From NCBI GenBank assembly GCA_903926285.1, contig CAIYIP010000469.1:1-7399 (forward strand): a stretch of DNA of 7,399 nt, in the 5' to 3' direction. The notes under the pieces are model-generated. The model searched no databases and was not told the DNA's origin. It was given only the letters and a program-made list of their open reading frames with translations. This DNA comes from an uncultured Gammaproteobacteria bacterium. Lineage in GTDB: Bacteria; Pseudomonadota; Gammaproteobacteria; Pseudomonadales; Pseudohongiellaceae. The translations under genes and the position numbers were made by a program. Positions 1-7,048 of this stretch are shown here, piece after piece; position 1 is the first letter of the stretch; each line of letters starts with the position of its first letter.

Positions 1-1177
1 CGCTGCTGTCGGCTTGCAAACTCAGCGGATTTATTTTCATTGCTTGATGGCCAGTGTCTGTCAGCCCTACCACGCGGTTGGTAAACGCGGCATTTTTCTG
101 CATCACCAGCACACTGCCGATGGGCCAATGATCCTTGCCATTGCTGGAGTTGTAATTTGGTGTGCGCCCAAAGTCACTGCCCATTACCAGCACCAGCCGG
201 TCGGCCAGTCCGAGTTCAGCTGCGTAACTCCAGAAATAGTCGATAGCATCGGTGACATTGGTTAACGCTGCCGCCAGCCGGTTATCATGATTGTCGTGGG
301 TATCAAAGCCGGGTTCGAACACGTCGGCAGTGATTGAAACGCCGGCCTTGAACGCGAGCAAACTCACCTGCATTTGCTGATGCAGACTTGAGTTGACCGT
401 GCCCGCCTTGCGCGTAACTTGCAGATCGGCCGTGGCCGGCAACAAATCAGAAAAATCGCTGATGGCACTGGAGCGCGTAAGTGCATCCACATACAGTTGC
501 TGCTGTCGGCGCGCACCTTCGAGTGTTGTGGCGACTGCACTGCGCGCGTTAATGCCGGCACTATGCATAGCCAAGATGCGTTGCCAGTCGGCATCTGGCT
601 GATAAATTTTGCTGCTGCTCTCGGCCACAACCGGCTCCACCAGATTCTGCAGTACCGCAAGCTTGCCGATTTGCGTGGCCGAAGTAATGCCTTGCGTAGC
701 ACTGAAGCCACCAAAATTCAGATAAGGCATCGGCATGCCGTTCTGGTTGACGGCGGCAAACAGCGCGGTGAGCGAGGGGAAGCCTTCGGTATTGCGACCG
801 CTCCAGTTGTGCATTACACCAACCGTGTGCGAGTTGGTCTGGGCATCAACGCCGTTTATCACCAGCATGTCGCGATAGTACTTGTCGAAGAATTTTGCAT
901 TGCTTGCGAACGGCGCATAGGCAATGTTGCCGGCTTGCGCCACAGCAGCAGTTTGCGCCCAGTTGTTGATCACCGGCTTGCCTCCGATGTTGATTTTTGG
1001 ATCAGCAAAACTGGTGACATCCATGGCGCCCAGTAATTGCAGATTCACCAGCAGCTTGCCGTTGTAAGGTGTTGCCGCAGCGGCGCGTCCAGCCACGCCG
1101 CACAACATGCCGGCAGCACCTGCACCAGCGAGGCCCTGTAAAAACTGTCTGCGGGAAAAGCGCGTTGTGTGTTTCAT
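1..1177 (-). CDS. Tat-exported DUF1501 family protein (partial, C-terminus beyond left edge)
   Basis: The reading frame is open from an ATG at 1177 to the window edge, giving 392 residues without a stop. The N-terminus has a twin-arginine signal, SRRQFLQ at residues 8-14, then a hydrophobic Ala/Gly stretch and a likely cleavage site near AAA at 32-35, so export is in a folded state to the periplasm. Family-type motifs follow: GFDTHDNHD at 290-298, GSDFGRTP at 333-340 and KDHWP at 348-352. These match DUF1501, which is distantly related to the alkaline phosphatase/sulfatase fold. No reaction is established for the family. The usual EFGRTP motif reads DFGRTP here (D335). The sequence near the edge (VVGLTDTGHQAMKINPLSLQ) is also typical of the family close to its C-terminus, so little is probably missing. 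The gene lies 61 bases downstream of the large haem protein on the same strand, and the two probably form an operon. The ribosome binding site is weak. Family assignment is confident; function is unknown. Confidence 0.9.
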   Translation of the reverse strand, partial: MKHTTRFSRRQFLQGLAGAGAAGMLCGVAGRAAAATPYNGKLLVNLQLLGAMDVTSFADPKINIGGKPVINNWAQTAAVAQAGNIAYAPFASNAKFFDKYYRDMLVINGVDAQTNSHTVGVMHNWSGRNTEGFPSLTALFAAVNQNGMPMPYLNFGGFSATQGITSATQIGKLAVLQNLVEPVVAESSSKIYQPDADWQRILAMHSAGINARSAVATTLEGARRQQQLYVDALTRSSAISDFSDLLPATADLQVTRKAGTVNSSLHQQMQVSLLAFKAGVSITADVFEPGFDTHDNHDNRLAAALTNVTDAIDYFWSYAAELGLADRLVLVMGSDFGRTPNYNSSNGKDHWPIGSVLVMQKNAAFTNRVVGLTDTGHQAMKINPLSLQADSS

Positions 1178-1238
1178 GGTTAGTCGCTCAAGGGCTTCTT
1201 TTTTTATTTGAATCATTCATCCAGATAACTCACCTAAT

Positions 1239-4200
1239 CTATTCGTGAAGATAGTCGTAGTGGCTGAGCATGTAAGTCATCACTGTCACCCAGCTTTGCT
1301 TCATGAACAGCGGATCTTGCGCCTGCGGCGTCAGCCAGCTGGTCACTGGCGTGGTGTTGTAGCGCCCATTGGTCTGGAAGGGATTGCCAGGATACGACAG
1401 TGTGCCGACAAAACTGATGTCGCTTGACCAGTCACATGCCAGCGTTTTCTGCAGTAACGAGGGTGCACTGCCGCTCGTTTTGCGGCTGAGCCATGTCTGC
1501 ACCAGCAGATCATAGGATGCCAGCACTTCCGGTGAGTTGGTGGAAACACTTTGCCCCAGCAATTTGCTGTGCAGTTCGACCAGTTTGTTCTTGATCTGCA
1601 AGGCTCCGGCAGTAGTTGACGCGGTTGGTGCCACTGTTGCTTCCACATTCAGTCCTGCGAGCACCGGATCGGTTGCACTTTGCTTCGCCGCCAGCGTGGC
1701 GGTTATGGTATAGATACCGGCGATGTTGGCAGTGAACGGATAACTGGCAGTGCAGGAACTGTACAGCGTAATGCGATTATTGCCAGTAGCGGCAGCGCAA
1801 CTGCCATAAGTGCCGGCGGTACCGGAAAGGGTAGTGAGCTGGCCATCGGGCCGCTTGATGCTAAGTGAATCAATCACCAGATTTTTGTCGGTCTTGCAGG
1901 TGCTGGGACTGCTGCTGTAGTCACAGGCATCGTTCAACTCGCTGACGACGATCTGGCGCGCGCCGGGCTGCAAATTCACGGCGAGGGTAAACGTGCGGAA
2001 ATCAGTTTCACTTGTGCTGGTAAGCAACTGTGAGCCCGCCTGTTCTGTCAACGGTGTGACAAAAGGACTCAAGCCGCCAAACAACAAACGCTTGTCATCG
2101 GGTCGAATGAAATCTCCGAGCACGATGGGGCACGCCGCTTCGAGTGCGTGTGCGGCTGCTACGTTGCTCATCAAGGGCGTCAAGGCGCGAGCGCGCACTT
2201 TGAGCGCGAAGCCGTCAGTACCGCCATAGAACGTGCTGTAATCATTTTCCAACCCGCTGAGTGGTGTCGCTGTGGTGATATTGATCTGCGCATTCCAATT
2301 GAAGCCAGTCAGACCGTGGGTCTTGTGTGCAAGTTGCTCCGGAGTCAGCAATTTTTCGCCGGTGATCGCAGCCACGCTGCGCGCACTGCTTTGCGCGGCG
2401 CTCACTGCTGTACCGTCGAGCTGGCCGGCGCGATACCACTGGCTCAGCACGAGTTCGGCCAACAGCGTTTTTAGCGACAAGCCCGATTGCACGAACTTGA
2501 CGGTGAGCGCATCAAGCTCTTTTTGCTGGGCCTCGTAGGCCGACAGTCTGGCTTGGTAGTTCTGGTCTTCGGTGGCTTCAGGCGCATTCAATATTTCGGC
2601 GCCGATAATGGCGGGCCACCAAAAACGCACTGTGGCAGTGGCAAAACGTTTGTCCTTGACGATATGATCTGCCAGCCAGCGAACGGTATTGCCAGTTGGT
2701 GCTTGTGTGCCTTCGAAACCGGGCAAACGCATGTCGCGGTACCAGGTGTCGCCGGTGATGTAGAGTTTGGGCGCGGTTTGCGCCTTGTAAAAACGATCCA
2801 GCGAATCGGTGCCATTGAGCGAACTTCTGAAGATGCCGTTGTCGCTGTAGTCCTGGTAAGTGCCCGCCACTGGATCGACCACACTGTGGCAAACGGTGCA
2901 GGCAGGATTGTTCATCGTCGGATTATTGGTATCCGCCAGAGCCACCGGATCGGTAGTGCGCTTGGCCAGCGCTTCGATGTCAACGCCGAGAAAGTTGTAA
3001 TAGGTCCAGCGGGCACGCGCACGATTACGATTGGTGGAAGTGGTGGGATAACGACTCAGAAACGATTTGCTGCTGAGCACACCCGCATGCGGATAAACGA
3101 CAAATTTAGCCGGAGGAGTAAGCATGCGTGGAATTGCTGTCCCAGGCACGTATTTCAATACCGTCGCCGCATCACGAAGGTAGTAGCCTTGAACGCGGCC
3201 TGGCTGAAAATCTACCGCGCCTGCATCTGCAGGGAATACTGCTGTACCGCCCACGACTGCATTTACCACCGGAGTGAGCATGTCGTAGTCAGCGGTGAGA
3301 ATTTCCGAGTAGGGTTTGTTCTTCTCGACCACATAGGCAATCAATTCGAGCGGTGCTTCCACTGTACTGTAGTTCAACTGGCCCATCCACAGACTGAGCG
3401 CACCTCTGTCGACGGCAGAGCCGCTCTGGTCAGCCTTGTCTTTCAAGCGCCAGTATTCGGCATTGAGGGGTGGGAAACAGGTGGGGCAATCATCTATCAG
3501 GTTAGAGTCTTCGTTGCCGCGCAGAAACAGACGGTCGTTGGCGCCATCCTTGATGAACTCATGAAAGTGCTTGCCCTGCATCATCGCGATTAACACGGAT
3601 TTGAGACCGGCATCGCCGCCCGCAGTTACCGCAGCGATTTCAGCGGTCGTCGGTAAGCGTCCTGCCAGCAAAAGTGCCGCATCATGCAGCGTGTCCACTG
3701 CGCTTTGATTGGACACGCCATCAAACAGCGCCTGGCTAGACTGAGTGGGAGTTGTCGTGCTGCCATCAAGCAGATCGAGGAAAGCGGCGAGCGTCTGGTA
3801 GTCAGTGCCGCCAAGCGGGAGCTGGATGCCACCCAGATGGCCGTTGCCACCACTCACTTTACCCAGCACGTAGTTATAAGCATCCGGTTGCTGCTTGTAG
3901 AACGTGTTAAAGATGTCGTAATTCTGCTGGCTCTTGCTGGCGTCCCGGATGAAGTGCAAATCGCTGCTATCGGCCACGCCATTATCGACATGGCACAGGG
4001 TGCACTTGTTCATCACGATGTTGTCGAACACCTGATTCTGGAAATAGGTCAGCGAATCGACCACTGCCGCCTTGAACTCGAAAGTGGCGGCACTGGTGCT
4101 GTAGATCAGTGCGGGTGTAACAGACGACAAATAACCAATGTACAGCCGATGCTGGCCCGCGGTGGTAATACCACCATGATAGATAGTTACGTCTTGAGTA

Positions 4201-4565
4201 GCGCCGAGAACTACATCATCAAGCAGAGGTTGCAGTTGTGAGATTGTGCCGGACCACGGCTGCCAGACACCACTGCTGGTGAGCTGGGTGAACTTGCCGT
4301 CATACCACTCCACCACAAACACGTCGCCTTTTTTGCCAACGTGTGCAGGATCAGGATCGATGCTGCCTTTGAGGGTAATTGTCTGGTTAAGATTGGCCGA
4401 GGTCTGCCAGCTATTGCCACCATCAACAGTGAGCCCGATGGTGAATTTGGCGTTGTAAGTCTTGTTGTCGGTGGCACCGGTGGGCAATAAGGGCAGCCCA
4501 TTGGTAACCGCCAAGGCTGAACCGGCCACCAGCAGCAGCGAAACCCATTTAACTAGCCGCAGCAT
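1239..4565 (-). CDS. Secreted two-haem-site DUF1592/DUF1588-like multidomain protein (1108 aa)
   Basis: Residues 1-19 form a Sec signal peptide with likely cleavage after ALA. Residues about 35-168 look like a beta-rich domain I cannot name. The first haem site, CTLCH (188-192), is followed by GGNGHLGG around 239-246, whose H243 may be an axial ligand; this resembles the planctomycete-type cytochrome C domain. Residues about 290-440 resemble DUF1592, for example LELIAYVVEKNKPYSEILTADY (split here at 406-427). Residues 485-580 resemble DUF1588, with AGVLSSKSFLSRYPTTS and the second haem site CTVCHSVVDPVAG (556-568). A helical stretch at 663-690 looks like a coiled coil. Residues 850-960 are beta-rich and include NDAC...KNLVIDSLSI, similar to calcium-dependent xylan-binding modules. 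Proteins with this core commonly neighbour DUF1501 genes, as here. The role is unknown; periplasmic electron transfer or glycan processing is inferred. The start is supported by GGAG five bases upstream. No frameshift is visible. Confidence 0.88.
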   Translation of the reverse strand: MLRLVKWVSLLLVAGSALAVTNGLPLLPTGATDNKTYNAKFTIGLTVDGGNSWQTSANLNQTITLKGSIDPDPAHVGKKGDVFVVEWYDGKFTQLTSSGVWQPWSGTISQLQPLLDDVVLGATQDVTIYHGGITTAGQHRLYIGYLSSVTPALIYSTSAATFEFKAAVVDSLTYFQNQVFDNIVMNKCTLCHVDNGVADSSDLHFIRDASKSQQNYDIFNTFYKQQPDAYNYVLGKVSGGNGHLGGIQLPLGGTDYQTLAAFLDLLDGSTTTPTQSSQALFDGVSNQSAVDTLHDAALLLAGRLPTTAEIAAVTAGGDAGLKSVLIAMMQGKHFHEFIKDGANDRLFLRGNEDSNLIDDCPTCFPPLNAEYWRLKDKADQSGSAVDRGALSLWMGQLNYSTVEAPLELIAYVVEKNKPYSEILTADYDMLTPVVNAVVGGTAVFPADAGAVDFQPGRVQGYYLRDAATVLKYVPGTAIPRMLTPPAKFVVYPHAGVLSSKSFLSRYPTTSTNRNRARARWTYYNFLGVDIEALAKRTTDPVALADTNNPTMNNPACTVCHSVVDPVAGTYQDYSDNGIFRSSLNGTDSLDRFYKAQTAPKLYITGDTWYRDMRLPGFEGTQAPTGNTVRWLADHIVKDKRFATATVRFWWPAIIGAEILNAPEATEDQNYQARLSAYEAQQKELDALTVKFVQSGLSLKTLLAELVLSQWYRAGQLDGTAVSAAQSSARSVAAITGEKLLTPEQLAHKTHGLTGFNWNAQINITTATPLSGLENDYSTFYGGTDGFALKVRARALTPLMSNVAAAHALEAACPIVLGDFIRPDDKRLLFGGLSPFVTPLTEQAGSQLLTSTSETDFRTFTLAVNLQPGARQIVVSELNDACDYSSSPSTCKTDKNLVIDSLSIKRPDGQLTTLSGTAGTYGSCAAATGNNRITLYSSCTASYPFTANIAGIYTITATLAAKQSATDPVLAGLNVEATVAPTASTTAGALQIKNKLVELHSKLLGQSVSTNSPEVLASYDLLVQTWLSRKTSGSAPSLLQKTLACDWSSDISFVGTLSYPGNPFQTNGRYNTTPVTSWLTPQAQDPLFMKQSWVTVMTYMLSHYDYLHE

Positions 4566-4570
4566 GCAGT

Positions 4571-4574
4571 CTCC
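4571..4574 (-). promoter_or_regulatory. Shine-Dalgarno sequence of the large haem protein gene
   Basis: On the minus strand GGAG lies five bases before the ATG at 4565. This spacing is close to ideal and supports that start, which also places an intact signal peptide at the N-terminus. Confidence 0.7.
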
Positions 4575-4588
4575 ACAATAATTATTGT
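4575..4588. repeat. Perfect 14-base palindrome upstream of the large haem protein gene
   Basis: ACAATAATTATTGT is its own reverse complement. It lies directly upstream of the GGAG ribosome binding site. Outer bases extend it imperfectly, with CCACA at 4573-4577 facing TGTGG at 4594-4598. It could be an operator for a dimeric regulator or a small hairpin in the 5' leader that partly covers the ribosome binding site. No known consensus was recognised. Confidence 0.5.
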
Positions 4589-4675
4589 TCTTGTGTGGAC
4601 ATCTTAACGTCGAAGTCCCTAGCCCGGTTGACTCCGGTCAGCAGAAATATGAAGCAAGTCACAAAAATCCCCAAT

Positions 4676-4692
4676 AGCCGGTAGTTGCGGCT
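4676..4692 (-). terminator. Weak candidate terminator downstream of the PQQ dehydrogenase
   Basis: Read on the minus strand, AGCCG and CGGCT form a 5-bp stem with a 7-base loop, followed about eight bases later by a run of five T. It lies about 115 bases past the stop of the PQQ dehydrogenase. The stem is short and the T-run is not adjacent, so transcription may read through into the next gene. This is a low-confidence call. Confidence 0.2.
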
Positions 4693-4807
4693 TCGCTTTG
4701 TACTTGTGGCTCCAAAAGATCGTGCAAGTACCATCATGACGGGGCAGAAGTATAACTTTAAACATTGCCATGTATGTAGCGCTCATCCGATTCTTCCCGG
4801 TACCAGA

Positions 4808-6862
4808 TTATTTCGCCAACAAATCCGTCGTCAGGTAATTGGCCACATCATGCATCTGCTCGGACGTAAGCACGGTGCGGAAATTCGGCATCGCGTTTTT
4901 GCCGGTGCTTAGCATCGTCATGATGGCCTGCACGTCGAGCGCTGAGGTTAATTCAGCACCGCCGCCGTGACCACCTTCGCCTGTTTCACCATGGCAATAT
5001 ACACAGGATTGCTCGTAGATGGATTTGCCGTTGGTGACATCGGCAACACGACCTTCGGGCACAGTTACTGCAGTCGTTGCACCAGCAGCTGGCGCTGCCG
5101 AAGGAATTTCATTCAGTATGCCCTTGAGCGAAAACAGCCACACCCCATCACCTTTCTGTCCGCCGAACAATCCACCACCGGCGTAAGTGGCAATGTATTG
5201 TTCACCGTTGTGCATGAAAGTACTCACGGAAGAATTGATTGGAGCGTCTGTGCGGAATTCCCATACTCGTTCGCCAGTACTGACATCAAGCGCTATCAGG
5301 CGACCATCGTTGCGGCCCATAAATACCAGCCCACCCGCTGTGACCAGTGAACCACTGCGGCAACCGTCGTTGAACTGTTTCTGCCAGACAACTTTGTTGG
5401 TGCGCACATCGAGAGCTGAATAGATGCCGCGGCGAATCAGACCGGCACCAACATAGGCACCGCCGAGGAACTGGCCGTCAAATGTCGGATCTTCATATTG
5501 CGTCGCATCCGCACGCGCACTGTTGGCAACGTCGGTGGCGCAGATGTACATGTAGTTCGTGGTTGGGTCGTAGGCGCTTGGTGGCCAGTTCACGCCGGCA
5601 AGCGGAGTAAACACGACAGGCTTGTCGAAGAACGGGGTAAAAATTCTACCCTGATTGACGAGCGCGTTATTCTCCGGTGCGTACGCGACTTCCAGTGGAA
5701 TCAGTGAATCGCCGATCGGGTAGGGCTGGGTGGCTGCAGTGGCCTGGCGCGGCTCCTGCATCACGGCTTTTTCTTCGATGCCGATCAAAGGTTCGCCAGT
5801 GATACGATCAAGCAGATACACCCAACCGGTTTTGCCGGCCTGCGCAAGGCCCTTGCGCATCACGCCGTTGTATTCGGCTTCAAACAGGATGATTGGATTG
5901 GGCGCATCGTAGTCCCAGATATCGTGATGCACTTCCTGGAAATGCCAGCGGTATTCGCCAGTATTTACATCGAGCGCGACTATCGATGCTGTGAAAAGAT
6001 TATCACCAGGACGGACGGCGCCACCGAGCACGGGGCCGGCATTACCAGTGGAGAAATAAATCAGTCCGGCTTCAGGATCAATTGCCGGTGTATGCCAGAT
6101 AGGCGCGCCGCCAAACTGCCAGACGTCATCATCGGAGGGCCATGTGTCGGAACCAAATTCACCGGGTGCCGGAATGGTATAGAAGGTCCAGATTTCAGAA
6201 CCGTCTTTTGCGTTATAAGCCTTGATGCGGCCGCGTGTGCCAAGGTCGCCACCGGCAAAACCGGTGATCACCATGCCTTCGTAATAAAGCGGAGCGGCAG
6301 TCAGGCTGTAGCCGATTTTCGGATCGGCAGCCTGGATCGACCATACAACTTCACCAGTTTTTTGATCAAGCGCCAACAGCTTGGCGTCGAGCTGGCCAAC
6401 ATAAATCTTGCCATCACCAATGCCAAGGCCGCGGCTGACCCAGCCACAACAGACAAACGCATCTTCTGTCAGCAAGTTGGACTGGTAGCTCCAGAGGATG
6501 TCGCCAGTATCAACGCTGATCGCAAATACATCGTTCTGGCCTGTGATGATGTAAATCACACCATCATAAACGATGGGCTGTGCCTGATTGTTGTGCCTGA
6601 ATTCAAGCGCGGAATTCAGGCCAGTGCGCCAGACCCCTTTGAGATTTTTGACAGTGTCGCGGTTGATCTGGGTCAGGGGTGAATAACGCTGATTGGAAAG
6701 AGTACCGCCGTTGGTAATCCAGCCTTCATCCTGGGGAGTAGTTAATTGTTCGATCGTGAAAGCAGGAGCCAGCGCAATTTCTTCGGCGGCAAACGCATAT
6801 TGGGTAAACAGCATTATTGCCAGTACAGGCAGAAGACACAGATTTTTTATGGATGAATGCAT
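4808..6862 (-). CDS. Periplasmic PQQ-dependent dehydrogenase with C-terminal cytochrome c domain (quinohaemoprotein, 684 aa)
   Basis: Residues 1-25 are a Sec signal peptide (likely cleavage AFA|AEE). Residues about 35-580 form the eight-bladed PQQ propeller with repeated blade motifs such as KLLALDQKTGEVVW and RLIALDVSTGERVW. Active-site features by family comparison: vicinal cysteines C138-C139 (the ring disulfide over PQQ), metal-ligand position D206 in GGDLG, Trp W256 beneath PQQ, N274 in STGN, catalytic-base candidate D317 in WDYD, K344 in KTGW, and N425-W426. Residues about 608-684 form a class I cytochrome c domain with CVYCH (620-624) and probable axial M658 in AMP. The length fits type II quinohaemoprotein alcohol dehydrogenases, which oxidise a substrate and pass electrons through PQQ to the haem. 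The substrate cannot be read from sequence; alcohol, aldehyde or sugar remain possible. D206 replaces the usual metal-binding Glu. The ribosome binding site is weak (GGGG nine bases upstream). A TATAAT box lies 45 bases upstream. Confidence 0.95.
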   Translation of the reverse strand: MHSSIKNLCLLPVLAIMLFTQYAFAAEEIALAPAFTIEQLTTPQDEGWITNGGTLSNQRYSPLTQINRDTVKNLKGVWRTGLNSALEFRHNNQAQPIVYDGVIYIITGQNDVFAISVDTGDILWSYQSNLLTEDAFVCCGWVSRGLGIGDGKIYVGQLDAKLLALDQKTGEVVWSIQAADPKIGYSLTAAPLYYEGMVITGFAGGDLGTRGRIKAYNAKDGSEIWTFYTIPAPGEFGSDTWPSDDDVWQFGGAPIWHTPAIDPEAGLIYFSTGNAGPVLGGAVRPGDNLFTASIVALDVNTGEYRWHFQEVHHDIWDYDAPNPIILFEAEYNGVMRKGLAQAGKTGWVYLLDRITGEPLIGIEEKAVMQEPRQATAATQPYPIGDSLIPLEVAYAPENNALVNQGRIFTPFFDKPVVFTPLAGVNWPPSAYDPTTNYMYICATDVANSARADATQYEDPTFDGQFLGGAYVGAGLIRRGIYSALDVRTNKVVWQKQFNDGCRSGSLVTAGGLVFMGRNDGRLIALDVSTGERVWEFRTDAPINSSVSTFMHNGEQYIATYAGGGLFGGQKGDGVWLFSLKGILNEIPSAAPAAGATTAVTVPEGRVADVTNGKSIYEQSCVYCHGETGEGGHGGGAELTSALDVQAIMTMLSTGKNAMPNFRTVLTSEQMHDVANYLTTDLLAK

Positions 6863-6906
6863 TTTTTATCGCCCCGGATGAATTTGGTACAGCGGCAAGC
6901 GGGGGG

Positions 6907-6912
6907 ATTATA
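6907..6912 (-). promoter_or_regulatory. Candidate -10 box for the PQQ dehydrogenase promoter
   Basis: The minus strand reads TATAAT, a perfect sigma-70 -10 match, ending 44 bases before the ATG at 6862. This would give a leader of roughly 35-40 bases. No good -35 hexamer sits 16-18 bases upstream, so the promoter may depend on an activator. Short direct repeats overlap and flank this position. Confidence 0.45.
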
Positions 6913-6924
6913 GCCAAATAGCCA
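6910..6924. repeat. Tandem 7-mer repeat overlapping the candidate -10 box
   Basis: The plus strand carries ATAGCCA at 6910-6916 and again at 6918-6924, an 8-base pitch. It overlaps the minus-strand TATAAT. It could be part of an operator or chance similarity in a short AT-rich region. Confidence 0.35.
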
Positions 6925-6950
6925 GTCAGTGGATGACAGTAATGCCAGTC
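6921..6950. repeat. Direct repeat GCCAGTC spaced 23 bases in the divergent promoter region
   Basis: GCCAGTC occurs at 6921-6927 and 6944-6950. The copies are 23 bases apart, about two helical turns, just upstream of the candidate -10 box where a -35 element would be expected. The pattern fits a regulator bound on one face of the helix, but no regulator gene is in the window and two 7-mers could be coincidence. Confidence 0.35.
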
Positions 6951-7036
6951 TTTCAATAATTTTCTAAATATTTATCCGCATGGAAGCCAAAGGAAGCTGG
7001 TGTTAACCTCGGCACAATAAATTATCCAGTTCAGCC

Positions 7037-7040
7037 AGGA
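7037..7040 (+). promoter_or_regulatory. Shine-Dalgarno sequence of the FAD oxidoreductase gene
   Basis: AGGA lies eight bases before the ATG at 7049 and supports that start. I found no convincing -35/-10 pair for this gene. The region around 6951-7025 is AT-rich and probably holds its promoter. Confidence 0.6.
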
Positions 7041-7048
7041 ATATTTTC

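Noticed and set aside
419..1036. A 205-codon open frame on the plus strand
   Set aside because: It is antisense to the DUF1501 gene, whose conserved motifs establish the minus strand as coding.
2487..3593. A 368-codon open frame on the plus strand
   Set aside because: It lies wholly opposite the large haem protein, has no recognisable domain, and its composition (rich in Arg, His, Cys) fits an antisense shadow of a real gene.
3684..4241. A 185-codon open frame on the plus strand
   Set aside because: It is antisense to the N-terminal part of the haem protein across its first haem site, and shows no domain.
1239..4565. The large protein as a DUF1800 protein, the other common DUF1501 partner
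   Set aside because: The recognisable segments match DUF1592 and DUF1588 with CxxCH sites, and I see no DUF1800-type motifs.
4624..4638. CCGG...CCGG inverted repeat in the 4566-4807 gap as a terminator
   Set aside because: The stem is only four base pairs and no T-run follows on either strand.
5903..5920. WDYD motif as proof of a lanthanide-dependent enzyme
   Set aside because: The same WDxD spacing is found in membrane glucose dehydrogenases that use calcium or magnesium, so the motif alone does not decide the metal.
5924..6682. A 252-codon open frame on the plus strand
   Set aside because: It is antisense to the well-supported PQQ dehydrogenase and has no family-like motif.
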